From the NCBI GenBank assembly GCA_018829465.1, contig JAHJTN010000017.1:124001-188000 (forward strand): DNA of 64,000 bases. Reading direction: 5' to 3'. The notes under the pieces were generated by a model. It was given only the letters and a program-made list of their open reading frames with translations. It had not been told where the DNA came from and made no database searches. Below, one piece after another: positions 25,866 to 34,884 of the stretch. This DNA comes from Bacteroidota bacterium. Lineage in GTDB: Bacteria; Bacteroidota; Bacteroidia; Flavobacteriales; Flavobacteriaceae. How positions within the stretch are numbered: position 1 is the first letter of the stretch; each line of letters opens with the position of its first letter. The position numbers and the translations under genes were made by a program.

Positions 25866-27038
25866 ATGAACTATATACTTTTCGATGGAACAGTGCGAAA
25901 TCAACTGTTGCCTTTTACTTTCACTAGACCTGTAGCAGATATTCGAATCGGCATACTGACCATTAGAGAAAAGTGGGAGACCTACCTCGATACCACCACC
26001 ACAACCCTAACAGAAGATTACCTAGGGCACAAATATCCAATGGTTGAGCTGTCTGAAAATGTTATGATTAATGCCTCTTTTTTGCCCAATCAAGAGTTGG
26101 TAGAAATCGTCAAAAACCTCGGCAGGCATCAAGCCGTTTTTTTCGAAGAAGAAGTCATTGCATTTTTCACTGAAGACGTACAAGAGACGGTTCATTTTGA
26201 ATCATACGAAGCCATAGAATTTGAAGGCGAACTTTTACGTTTAGAATATCCGTGGGATATTTTCAGTAAAAATGGCAGGGCCATTCAAGACGATTTTGAC
26301 TTGCTCACTTTGGGCAGACAATCCATGCCGCTCTCTCCTACCAACAAAGTCTTGTTTCAAGAAAATATTTTTTTGGAAGAAGGCGTCAGCGTAGAGTTTG
26401 CGACACTCAATGCATCAAAAGGTCCTATTTACATCGGTAAAAATGCCGAAATCATGGAAGGCAGTATCATTCGTGGTCCATTTTCTCTTGGTGTAGGTGC
26501 CACGGTTAAAATGGGAGCTAAAATATACGGCCCTACAACGATTGGCCCTTATTGCAAAGCAGGAGGCGAAATAAACAACTCCGTACTTTTTGGGTACTCC
26601 AACAAAGGTCACGATGGATTTTTGGGCAATTCCGTTTTGGGCGAATGGTGCAACCTCGGCGCAGACACCAATACTTCAAATTTGAAAAACGATTATGGCA
26701 TCGTTAAAATATGGAGTTACGAGGCACAAAAATTTGTTTCTACGGGCTTGCAGTTTTGTGGCTTGATGATGGGGGATCACTCAAAAAGCGCCATCAATAC
26801 CATGTTTAACACCGGTACGGTAGTTGGGGTAAATGCCAATATATTTGGTGCAGGTTTTCCTCGAAATTTCATACCGTCTTTTTCTTGGGGCGGTCCGGCC
26901 GGTTACAAAGTCTATCAGCCGGATAAGGCCATACAAGTGGCATCAGAAGTCATGCGGCGCAGAGATGTGGAATTGACAGAAGAAGACAAAAAAATTCTGG
27001 GACACATTTTTGAGATCACTAAAACTGAGCGAAAATAA
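25866..27038 (+). CDS. GlmU-like sugar nucleotidyltransferase / LbH protein
   Basis: 390 aa, of a Bacteroidota-specific GlmU-like family. The N-terminal half starts MNYILFDGTVRNQLLPFTFTRPVADIRIGILTIREKWE, where nucleotidyltransferases carry their sugar-binding region. The C-terminal half is a left-handed beta-helix: PIYIGKNAEIMEGSIIRGPFSLGVGATVKMGAKIYGPTTIGPYCKAGG. A combined uridylyl- and acetyl-transferase activity on sugar phosphates is plausible, but the canonical GlmU pyrophosphorylase signature is not evident. It ends at a strong bidirectional terminator. Confidence 0.82.
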   Translation: MNYILFDGTVRNQLLPFTFTRPVADIRIGILTIREKWETYLDTTTTTLTEDYLGHKYPMVELSENVMINASFLPNQELVEIVKNLGRHQAVFFEEEVIAFFTEDVQETVHFESYEAIEFEGELLRLEYPWDIFSKNGRAIQDDFDLLTLGRQSMPLSPTNKVLFQENIFLEEGVSVEFATLNASKGPIYIGKNAEIMEGSIIRGPFSLGVGATVKMGAKIYGPTTIGPYCKAGGEINNSVLFGYSNKGHDGFLGNSVLGEWCNLGADTNTSNLKNDYGIVKIWSYEAQKFVSTGLQFCGLMMGDHSKSAINTMFNTGTVVGVNANIFGAGFPRNFIPSFSWGGPAGYKVYQPDKAIQVASEVMRRRDVELTEEDKKILGHIFEITKTERK

Positions 27039-27066
27039 AAAAGCCTGCGTAAGAGCAGGCTTTTTA
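27038..27066. terminator. bidirectional intrinsic terminator
   Basis: AAAAAGCCTGC at 27038-27048 pairs with GCAGGCTTTTT at 27055-27065 across a 6-nt loop. The A- and T-tracts allow it to serve both the GlmU-like gene (+) and the DUF2853 gene (-). Confidence 0.9.
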
Positions 27067-27084
27067 TTCTAAAACGGGAATTGC

Positions 27085-27423
27085 TTAATAAGCAGATTCT
27101 TTTTTAAAGTGTTTGGTCAATAGGTAATAAACCACAGCACGATATTTGTTTCTGTTGCTACGTCCGTATTGTTCTATAACTGCTTGAATTCCTTTGTCGA
27201 GTTCGGGGCTGTCTTTAAGACCCAATTTTTTAATAAGGAAGTTTTGCTTTACACGATTTAGCTCGTCAGCATCTGAACCTGAGACTGTTGAAGCATCGTC
27301 ATTGTAGATAGATGGGCCACAACCTATGACGACTTTCGTCAATAAATCGTGATCCGGTGTTACACCGCATTTTTCTTTTAAGTCGGCGGCATACTTAGCG
27401 ATTAATTCATCTCTTTTACTCAT
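27085..27423 (-). CDS. DUF2853 family protein
   Basis: 112 aa small soluble protein. Matches the DUF2853 pattern: MSKRDELIAKYAADLKEKCGVTPDHDLLTKVVIGCGPSIYNDDASTVS, then ELDKGIQAVIEQYGRSNRNKYRAVVYYLLTKHF. The fold is mostly helical and no function is established. It stands alone between menD and a terminator. Confidence 0.9.
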   Translation of the reverse strand: MSKRDELIAKYAADLKEKCGVTPDHDLLTKVVIGCGPSIYNDDASTVSGSDADELNRVKQNFLIKKLGLKDSPELDKGIQAVIEQYGRSNRNKYRAVVYYLLTKHFKKESAY

Positions 27424-27464
27424 TTGAATGTTTTTTTAAATTAATATGTCATAAAAATAAACAT

Positions 27465-29129
27465 TTATCTAATAGATTCGAAGTAATTCGTTAAAATTTT
27501 ATTATTTCTTAATCTAGGTGTCATAATTTCTAAGATTTTTGGTTTATCAAAAGACAAAAAACACTGTTGCAAGCATGTATCCAAGGTGTCTTCATCACTA
27601 GCTGAGAGATAACTGAAACCATACATCTCGGCAAAAAGGGATGCATTTCTTGTGTGTGTGGTTTCGAAAAAATGCGCAAAATTATCTGTTTCTTCATATC
27701 CGGGTAGAATTCTAAAAATGCCACCGCCTGCGTTGTTTATCAAAATGATGACAAAGTCTTTTGGAATGTAATTGTTCCACAGTGCGTTGCTGTCATAAAA
27801 AAAACTCAAATCTCCTGTAATCAACACGGTTGGACGATCCGAAGCTACGGCTGCACCAATTGCTGTAGATGTTGAACCATCTATTCCGCTAGTGCCGCGA
27901 TTGCAAAAAACGTGAATATCAGGATGCAAATCAAAGAGCTGTGAATACCGAATGGTGGAACTGTTGCTGAGTTGCAGTTGCACATTTTTGGGTAGGTTTT
28001 TGAAGATTTTGTCAAAAACTTTCAAATCAGAAAAAGGAATGATTTCCAGATAATTATCGTGATTTGCAGCATGCGTTTTTTTACAAAACAACCATTGGTC
28101 TCTGTATGAATATTTGTCGGAAGCATCAGGCAGGTTCGTCTTGTCGAATAAGAAATTGGGATCTGTATTTATATGTTTTTGCAAGCGAAAAAAAGTGTCG
28201 TAGGCAACCGTATCGTCCACATGATAGTGCTTGAGTGATTTACAATTTCGCAGAAAACTTTTAATTTTTTTGGAAACCACCATTCCGCCAACGGTCAACA
28301 GGATTTCCGGACACAGTGCGTTGCGATCATCATCTGCGAGCGGTGCAATTAACTTGTCGATGCTGTTGATGAAATGCGGGTGGTGCCAATTAGACGTAGT
28401 TTCCGTCAACACAATTAAATTGGAATCGTGGGCCAGCTTTTCTGTCACTTTCGGATTGATGCGATTGGGTGGCATAACGCCACACAGCAACATTTTACGT
28501 TTAGATTGTTGCCAATCGAGTAAAAAATGGTTAATATTTTCTAAGGGTTCTCGCCTATCAGATTTGTTGAGATGGACAAATGAAAAGTCTAGTTTTTTTT
28601 CCGTCAAGTTGTAGAGTGGCTCTTCAAGTGGAATGTTAACATGAACGGGCAAACTTTCTGTAAAACAAGTTTTTATGGCATTTTCAATTTGTACTTTGTC
28701 AGATGAGAATTGATTTTCATTTCCTGTCAAGTTAGCTGTGTAACCTATATGATTGGCAAATACATTTTCTTGTCGGATGGTTTGTCCGTCTCCAATATCT
28801 ATAAAATGTTTTGGCCTGTCCGCAGATAGAATTAACAGCGGTATTCTGCTATAGTAAGCTTCTGAAATGGCAGGATAGTAATTTAGCAAAGCCGAACCCG
28901 AAGTACAAACCAAGGCCACGGGCTTGCCGGTTTGTTGCGCCATTCCTAAGGCAAAAAAAGCGGCAGCTCTTTCATCTACAATACTGAAGTTTAGGAAGTA
29001 TGGGTTATTTGTAAATCCCAAGGTCAACGGTGCGTTTCGCGAACCCGGGGAGATGACTATTTTAGAAATTTTGTAAAATTGACAAGCCGATGTGATGGCT
29101 TGAGCTAAAGGAATTTCAGAGTATTTCAT
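27465..29129 (-). CDS. menD: 2-succinyl-5-enolpyruvyl-6-hydroxy-3-cyclohexene-1-carboxylate synthase
   Basis: 554 aa from ATG 29129 (MKYSEIPLAQAITSAC); an upstream frame start at 29180 is not conserved. It is a thiamine-diphosphate enzyme of menaquinone synthesis, condensing isochorismate with 2-oxoglutarate. Motifs: VISPGSRNAPLTLGF, the catalytic-Glu region SIVDERAAAFFALGMAQQTGKPVALVCTSGSALLNYYPA, and the ThDP-binding ITGDLSFFYDSNALWN...INNAGGGIF. No other men gene lies nearby. Menaquinone fits a respiring Flavobacterium-like host. Confidence 0.94.
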   Translation of the reverse strand: MKYSEIPLAQAITSACQFYKISKIVISPGSRNAPLTLGFTNNPYFLNFSIVDERAAAFFALGMAQQTGKPVALVCTSGSALLNYYPAISEAYYSRIPLLILSADRPKHFIDIGDGQTIRQENVFANHIGYTANLTGNENQFSSDKVQIENAIKTCFTESLPVHVNIPLEEPLYNLTEKKLDFSFVHLNKSDRREPLENINHFLLDWQQSKRKMLLCGVMPPNRINPKVTEKLAHDSNLIVLTETTSNWHHPHFINSIDKLIAPLADDDRNALCPEILLTVGGMVVSKKIKSFLRNCKSLKHYHVDDTVAYDTFFRLQKHINTDPNFLFDKTNLPDASDKYSYRDQWLFCKKTHAANHDNYLEIIPFSDLKVFDKIFKNLPKNVQLQLSNSSTIRYSQLFDLHPDIHVFCNRGTSGIDGSTSTAIGAAVASDRPTVLITGDLSFFYDSNALWNNYIPKDFVIILINNAGGGIFRILPGYEETDNFAHFFETTHTRNASLFAEMYGFSYLSASDEDTLDTCLQQCFLSFDKPKILEIMTPRLRNNKILTNYFESIR

Positions 29130-29230
29130 ATCTACACAAAGATACGGAAACAAAGGTTTTGAGAAATGCGTAGCCAACAAAAAAATACGCTTTATTCAGC
29201 ACAAAACAGTTCCTGTTTGACTTTTAAGAA

Positions 29231-30358
29231 CTATGCTTTCAAAATTTGGGATAACTTTTGGTTAAACAAACGAACCTCTTCCGGTGTGCCAATACTGATG
29301 CGACACCAATCTGTAAAAGGCGGAAAAGGTCGTCCTACGAGTATGCCTTGTGCTTTGAATTGTTGGTTGAGCCAGTTGATGTCTTTTCCTGATTTAAAAA
29401 ACACAAAATTGGTTTGCGAAGGAATATATGGGAGGTTCAGTTCGTCTAAATGTTTGTAAATAATTTGCTTACCTCCTTTTATTTGCTGCAAACTAAAATT
29501 GTAAAATTCGGTATCTTCCATGGCTGTGCGTGCGGCAACAATCGCTGCAACATTAGTAAAAGCCACAATATTTGCTTTAATTTTCATTGCGATTTCCGGT
29601 TTGGCAACGAGGTAACCTATGCGGAGCCCGGCGAGTCCGTAAACTTTCGAAAAAGTACGAGATACAATTACATTCTTATCCGCTTTTACCAATGAAATCA
29701 TGGATGGATAACCCGGGTCATCTATAAAATCGTAATAGGCTTCATCGCTAAAAACAATGGTTTTGGACGATACGGAACGGCAAAAGTCCACCAAGTCATT
29801 CTTGGGAACGATGGTGCCGGTCGGGTTGTTGGGGTTACATAGGAAAACGAGTTTTGTTTTATCAGAAACTCTTTTTTCAATTTCTTGCAAATCGTATTCG
29901 AGTTTTTCGTTTACCGGCACCCAATTGATGCTGGCACCCCATTTTTCGGCAAAATCCATCATAGCCAAAAAAGTGGGTTGCCCGGCTATGATTTCGCCTC
30001 CATTGGCAGCAAAGGTAAGCCCGGTAATGCGAAGGGCTTCTGTAGAACCCCCTGTAAGGACGATATGATTGGGCGTGACGCCTTCTTTCTGTGCTAAAAG
30101 AGATACGAGTTCATCGCCGTACTGATAAGGATATCGGCAAGCGATATCAAAGTGATCTACAATGGTTTGGCGTACTTTTTCTGACGGGCCGTAAGGATTT
30201 TCGTTTGAACTTAACCGGATCGGATTTTCGAACGGCCTAGGTCTGAATTTTTTCTTTTCTGCAGCCGAAAGGGTTTGTACAAATCCGAGGCCGGATACCA
30301 AGGCCAAACCACCGGTAAGTGAGGTTTGTCTGAGCCATTCACGTCTGTTGAGTGCCAT
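29231..30358 (-). CDS. histidinol-phosphate-aminotransferase-like enzyme with Tat signal
   Basis: 375 aa fold-type I PLP aminotransferase of the HisC/Cobalamin-CobD type. It begins with an export signal: LNRREWLRQTSLTGGLALVSG is a twin-arginine motif plus hydrophobic stretch. Motifs: IRLSSNENPYGPSEKV, FLCNPNNPTGTIV, FSDEAYYDFID and VSRTFSKVYGLAGLRIGYLV with the PLP-binding Lys. Cytoplasmic HisC lacks such a signal, so this copy probably works in the periplasm on an unknown amino donor or acceptor. Not in a his operon. Confidence 0.87.
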   Translation of the reverse strand: MALNRREWLRQTSLTGGLALVSGLGFVQTLSAAEKKKFRPRPFENPIRLSSNENPYGPSEKVRQTIVDHFDIACRYPYQYGDELVSLLAQKEGVTPNHIVLTGGSTEALRITGLTFAANGGEIIAGQPTFLAMMDFAEKWGASINWVPVNEKLEYDLQEIEKRVSDKTKLVFLCNPNNPTGTIVPKNDLVDFCRSVSSKTIVFSDEAYYDFIDDPGYPSMISLVKADKNVIVSRTFSKVYGLAGLRIGYLVAKPEIAMKIKANIVAFTNVAAIVAARTAMEDTEFYNFSLQQIKGGKQIIYKHLDELNLPYIPSQTNFVFFKSGKDINWLNQQFKAQGILVGRPFPPFTDWCRISIGTPEEVRLFNQKLSQILKA

Positions 30359-30570
30359 AGTTATTTGATTTGTAGATTTTTAAACTACTCAAAAATATTA
30401 AAAAAAGCCTAATCAACCCACATGAAAAGATTTTTTTATCGAATCCACAAAACCATTATAAAAAATGAATGCGAATAACGCTGTTTTTTGACATGCGATA
30501 AATATTACAAAAACGGATTTATTTTACCATAAAAATACAGGAGCTGATATGTACAATAGAAATAACCGTG

Positions 30571-31461
30571 TTACATTTTGTGTTTCAGTAACTTTCGTTC
30601 CCGCGCCAAAAGCGTGTTTTTGAGCAACATGGCGATTGTCATCGGGCCTACACCGCCGGGCACTGGCGTGATATAACTCGCCTTTTTGCTGACGTTTTCA
30701 AAATCGACATCGCCGGTGATGCGGTAGCCTTTGGGTGAATTTTCGTCAGCTACGCGCGTGATGCCGACATCGATGACCACCGCGTCGTCTTTCACCATTT
30801 CGGCCTTCAGGTAGTTAGGCACACCCAAGGCCGTAATGATGATATCAGCTTGGGTGGTAATTTGTGCAATGTTTTTGGTGTGGCTGTGTGTGAGGGTCAC
30901 GGTAGAATTGCCCGGAAAGCCTTTTCTGCCCATCAGGATACTCATCGGTCTGCCCACAATGTGACTTCTGCCAATCACAACGGTGTGTTTTCCTTTGGTT
31001 TCCACGTTATATCTTTCGAGTAGCTCTAAAATACCAAAGGGCGTAGCCGGGATAAAGGTGGTCATGTCGAGTGCCATTTTCCCGAAATTCATCGGGTGAA
31101 AACCATCTACGTCCTTATCCGGATCGATGGCCATAATTACTTTTTGCGTATCAATTTGTTCCGGCAAAGGCAGTTGCACGATAAATCCGTCGATGTTGTC
31201 ATCTTGGTTGAGTTCGTCAATTTTTTTGAGCAGTTCGGTTTCGCTGGTGGTGCTGGGCAGTTTGATGAGTGTAGACAAGAAACCCACGCGCTCGCAGGAC
31301 TTTACTTTGCTACCCACGTAGGTGAGGCTGGCACCGTCGTTGCCCACTAAAATGGCCGCCAGGTGCGGGACTTTTTCGCTTTTGGCTTTCATCTGATTGA
31401 CCGTTTCGGTAATCTCTTCTTTAATTTGTTCCGATATTTTTTTTCCGTCGAGTAGGATCAT
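30571..31461 (-). CDS. folD: bifunctional methylene-THF dehydrogenase / methenyl-THF cyclohydrolase
   Basis: 296 aa cytoplasmic enzyme interconverting methylene-, methenyl- and formyl-tetrahydrofolate and supplying one-carbon units. Motifs: YVGSKVKSCERVGF carrying the catalytic Lys, QLPLPEQIDTQKVIMAIDPDKDVDGFHPMN, GRSHIVGRPMSILM (cofactor site) and TPVPGGVGPMTIAMLL. The usual length. It is divergent from a lipoprotein gene; a perfect inverted repeat lies between. Confidence 0.96.
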   Translation of the reverse strand: MILLDGKKISEQIKEEITETVNQMKAKSEKVPHLAAILVGNDGASLTYVGSKVKSCERVGFLSTLIKLPSTTSETELLKKIDELNQDDNIDGFIVQLPLPEQIDTQKVIMAIDPDKDVDGFHPMNFGKMALDMTTFIPATPFGILELLERYNVETKGKHTVVIGRSHIVGRPMSILMGRKGFPGNSTVTLTHSHTKNIAQITTQADIIITALGVPNYLKAEMVKDDAVVIDVGITRVADENSPKGYRITGDVDFENVSKKASYITPVPGGVGPMTIAMLLKNTLLARERKLLKHKM

Positions 31462-31530
31462 GCCGGTTTTTTTTGATTAACGTAATTTTCTTACAAAAAT
31501 AAAATACTTGTCACTATAAACTCACACAAA

Positions 31531-31544
31531 GTCATATTTATGAC
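31531..31544. promoter_or_regulatory. perfect inverted repeat upstream of folD, possible operator
   Basis: GTCATA-TT-TATGAC is a perfect 6-bp inverted repeat with a 2-bp centre. On the folD strand a TTG lies directly next to it (31529-31527), where a -33 element could sit. Regulator unknown. Confidence 0.3.
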
Positions 31545-31609
31545 ATTTTAATTTTTTTTCAATGTTTTTTGGTGTGGATTAACCTTCATTTGATGGATGA
31601 ATAAAAAAT

Positions 31610-31642
31610 TTGGATTTACACCAACGAATTGTTTTACTTTTA
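31610..31642 (+). promoter_or_regulatory. candidate promoter of the 31700 lipoprotein gene
   Basis: TTG 31610-31612 and TACTTTTA 31635-31642 with 22 nt between, close to the Bacteroidota consensus. Confidence 0.35.
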
Positions 31643-31699
31643 CAAGGTTTGATTTATAAAATCTCCTAAAAACGCTTTTAAACTTTAAATAGTACAAAG

Positions 31700-32257
31700 A
31701 TGAGACTATGCTGGATTTGCCTTCTGATACCTTTAGCCCTGCATGGCTGTTTCCCCATCAAGCGAACTACAACTGCGGATTCCTTTGGTAAAGTTGAGGG
31801 AAACTACAAGAGCAAAGACGGTCAAAAAGACCAAGCTTTTATTTTTAAAGATTATCAACTACCCGATAAATTCGACACTTTTTTAAGAGAAAAATACCAA
31901 CTCCAAAAACATCAAACCAGAGGATATATTCCGATAGAAATAAAAGGCACTCCATTTTTTTTGATATACGACCGGTTTCAAGATGAAGATGTGTACCTAA
32001 ATCTTTGGCCTATACTGCTTCAAAATGATGAGGAAGATACTCAAAGTCTCACCAAAGTTGTGAATGACAAAGAAAATGACCTGTCTAGTGATTTAACCCT
32101 AACAAACACATTTGAATTTATAGCTATCAGAATTTATGATGGAGATTTTAACAATGCCTTGATGCCCAAAAGCTTATTTGTCAATATAGCCAAGGATTAC
32201 ACCCAGCAACTTAAAGAAGAATACAAGCAGTATGTTTTAAAATCTAAGTCCTATTGA
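31700..32257 (+). CDS. lipoprotein of unknown function
   Basis: 185 aa. A short signal peptide with lipobox LALHGC makes it a lipoprotein. The mature part contains GYIPIEIKGTPFFLIYDRFQDEDVYLNLWPILL and a C-terminal helical tail rich in Lys, Glu and Gln. I do not recognise the family and see no catalytic motif. It is monocistronic with its own promoter-like site and converges on the GH13 gene. Confidence 0.65.
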   Translation: MRLCWICLLIPLALHGCFPIKRTTTADSFGKVEGNYKSKDGQKDQAFIFKDYQLPDKFDTFLREKYQLQKHQTRGYIPIEIKGTPFFLIYDRFQDEDVYLNLWPILLQNDEEDTQSLTKVVNDKENDLSSDLTLTNTFEFIAIRIYDGDFNNALMPKSLFVNIAKDYTQQLKEEYKQYVLKSKSY

Positions 32258-32324
32258 GTACGGTTTTCATTCACCTTCAAAGAATGACTGTTATGTTTGT
32301 AGTTGATGGTTGTGATATAAAATT

Positions 32325-34193
32325 TTAAAGACATTCCTTCAAGATAAGACCCCATTTGCTTGATACAACTATTTCGTCTTTGTTAAACACAGTATCCTCT
32401 AATAAGTCTGTAAGGCAATTTTTCTTCAAGTCGGGAATATCTACAACATAGTTATCGTCGCCATTATTTATAACAACCATTATTTTTTGATTTTCATAAT
32501 TTCGTTCAAAAATAACAATGCCATTTTCATCATCTGTAAACAATGTTTTGAAGGTGCCTAATTGTAATTCGGGAAACTTATTACGGATTGAAATAAGTTT
32601 TTTATAATGTTGAAATAAAGCGGTGTTTACTTCAACTTTGTCAGGCTCATGTGTAGTACCATCTGCATTAAATATTTCGTCTTCATATTCTAGGTCGTTC
32701 CAAATCATTGGTTTTCTGCTATCCGGATCGTTTCCGCCCCACATGCCAATTTCATCGCCATAATAAATCATGGGTGCGCCCACATAGGTCATTTGCATAA
32801 TGGCAAATAATTTTTGTAATGCTGTGTCATCTTCTTGAGGTTTTCGAGTGGAATAGTTGGTGTTGTTTGCGGCGATTGAAGCATTAAAATAGGTTCCCCA
32901 ATCTCTAAAATTACCAATACCACGATTGCGATTTACAATATGCGATCCTATTCTATTGGAGTCATGACTACCAAATAAGTTTTGCGACACATAGGCCACA
33001 CCATCGGGATACAACTCTCGAAGTTCTTTTAATTTGCTTGTGTACTCGCTTGCAACTATGCGCGTTGAATCAGGATTAAAAAAGAATTCGGCCGATGCAA
33101 AGGCAAAATTATAGTTCATTTCGCCATCAAATTCATCGCCTTGCATATAGGGCTTTACTTTTTCAGGGCTGTCAACAATTTCAGCAGTCATATAGGCTTC
33201 CGGGTTAATTGATCTCACATGTTTTCGCCATTGTTTCCAAAAAGGATGCCCAATGCAAAAGGCGACATCTAATCTCCAACCATCAATACCATATTCAATT
33301 CCTTTATCCTGAGGATTCATCCATCTTTTCGTAGCATTAAAAATGTATTGCTTAGGTCCATCTACAATTCCTGTACTGTCTTCTTTTAATTCAGGAAGTG
33401 ATTTCACGCCAAACCATCCTTCATAATCAAACGTCGTTCCTTTTTCCTTATCATCCCACGATTTAATGATAAACCAGTCTTTATAAGGAGAGTTTTGTTG
33501 ATTTTTTAAGACATCTTGAAAAGCAAAACTGTTGTAACCTAAATGATTAAATACGCCATCAAAAATGATTTTCATGCCTCGGTTATGGGCTTCTTCTATT
33601 AATTGTAACGCCAATTTATCGGCACTTGTCCAAACCCAAGTTGTAGGGTCTAACGGGTTTTCTGTGGCGATTAACTTTCTGTCACCATCCGGATCGGGGC
33701 CAAAATTAGGGTCAATATGGTGATAGCTTTCTGCGTCATACTTATGCAACGATGGCGATGTAAAAACCGGGTTTAAATAAATGGCTGTAATGCCCAAATC
33801 TTCAAGATAATCCAACTTATTAATAATGCCTTGCAGGTCTCCGCCGTAACGCCTTCTTAACAAATGTTTCCATAATTCCGGTTCTCCATTTGCTTTTTCA
33901 TAATCTTGTAGTTGATACCAATCACTACCCCAAGGATGAAGGTTCCATTGTGTGGGTAGCTCCCTAGGGTCGGCACCTTTTAAATCTTCTATTGTAGGAT
34001 TATTGAAGGGATCGCCATCACGAAATCTTTCTGGAAATACCTGATACCAAACTACCGTTTTTGCCCATTGTGGTACAAACTCACTGTTTTCCAACGTGGC
34101 TGTAGGCACATTTTTTGGCTGATTGCATCCTATGAAAATAACACAAAACAGAATAGATAACAGATTGATTATGTTGCTGAGAGAATACTTCAT
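32325..34193 (-). CDS. GH13 alpha-amylase-family lipoprotein (cyclomaltodextrinase/neopullulanase-like)
   Basis: 622 aa from ATG 34193 (MKYSLSNIINLLSILFCVIFIGC, lipoprotein signal); a frame start at 34232 would bury that signal. GH13 regions in order: IIFDGVFNHLG (region I), GIDGWRLDVA with the nucleophile Asp (II), TAEIVDS with the acid/base Glu (III), GSHDSNR (IV). YGDEIGMWGGNDPDSRKPMIW is typical of cyclomaltodextrinase/neopullulanase-type enzymes. It probably cleaves alpha-1,4-glucans outside the cytoplasm. No SusC/D pair is adjacent. Confidence 0.9.
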   Translation of the reverse strand: MKYSLSNIINLLSILFCVIFIGCNQPKNVPTATLENSEFVPQWAKTVVWYQVFPERFRDGDPFNNPTIEDLKGADPRELPTQWNLHPWGSDWYQLQDYEKANGEPELWKHLLRRRYGGDLQGIINKLDYLEDLGITAIYLNPVFTSPSLHKYDAESYHHIDPNFGPDPDGDRKLIATENPLDPTTWVWTSADKLALQLIEEAHNRGMKIIFDGVFNHLGYNSFAFQDVLKNQQNSPYKDWFIIKSWDDKEKGTTFDYEGWFGVKSLPELKEDSTGIVDGPKQYIFNATKRWMNPQDKGIEYGIDGWRLDVAFCIGHPFWKQWRKHVRSINPEAYMTAEIVDSPEKVKPYMQGDEFDGEMNYNFAFASAEFFFNPDSTRIVASEYTSKLKELRELYPDGVAYVSQNLFGSHDSNRIGSHIVNRNRGIGNFRDWGTYFNASIAANNTNYSTRKPQEDDTALQKLFAIMQMTYVGAPMIYYGDEIGMWGGNDPDSRKPMIWNDLEYEDEIFNADGTTHEPDKVEVNTALFQHYKKLISIRNKFPELQLGTFKTLFTDDENGIVIFERNYENQKIMVVINNGDDNYVVDIPDLKKNCLTDLLEDTVFNKDEIVVSSKWGLILKECL

Positions 34194-34290
34194 TATTGGT
34201 GGTTTTAAGAATATGCATGGCGTTTGGCTCACGAGTTTGCCATGTTCAATTTATTTAGTTATAAAGATAATGGTTTTCATTTAAAAATAT

Positions 34291-34816
34291 CTAATTGATT
34301 AGAATGCAAGGCACATAATTCAAAAATTTGAGCCACTTCATAAAGAAACAGCTCATATAAATGTTTAGCCTTTCTTTTTTTGTGACCAATTGATACACAC
34401 AAGGAATCACAATCGAATTCAAAAGTGTTGCAGTGAGTAAACCGCCCAAAATAACCACAGCCATCGGGCTTTGTATTTCGTTTCCGGGTTCACCTCCTTA
34501 TTAATGCCGACGGAATTAATGCCAAACCTGTGGTGAAAGCGGTCATTAAAATAGGGTTTAATCTATCCAATTCGCCTAATTTAATTAGGTTGATAACGGT
34601 TTTGCCTTCTTTTTGTAAATCTTCATAACGAGAGACCAACAGAATACCGTTTCTGGTGGCAATGCCAAACAAGCTGATAAAACTAATGGTAGTGGCAATG
34701 CTCACAATCCCTGAAGTAAAGTAGATAATCAGAATTCCACCTATTAACGCCAAGGGTAGATCTATCAAAACTACAAATGCCAATTTTACATTTTTAAATT
34801 CGTAAAACAACAACAC
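34291..34816 (-). pseudogene. remnant of a CusA/CzcA-type RND heavy-metal efflux pump
   Basis: Only the last ~170 codons of a ~1000-residue pump survive. In frame 1 (34816-34490) LLFYEFKNVKLAFVVLIDLPLALIGG and FISLFGIATRNGILLVSRYEDLQKEG are recognisable RND sequence, ending at SALIRR-stop. One base out of frame, [20 protein letters not shown] continues the same protein, with [18 protein letters not shown], to a stop at 34291-34293. The frameshift lies near 34497-34503 (ATAA where three bases are expected). A stop (TAA 34819-34817) directly precedes the remnant and no N-terminal portion is found upstream. Confidence 0.9.
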
Positions 34817-34884
34817 TTAGATTCAACTAATAATTACCACTAAAACACACCCCTTTTACCCTAAACTTCTCAGAGTCCTACCGC

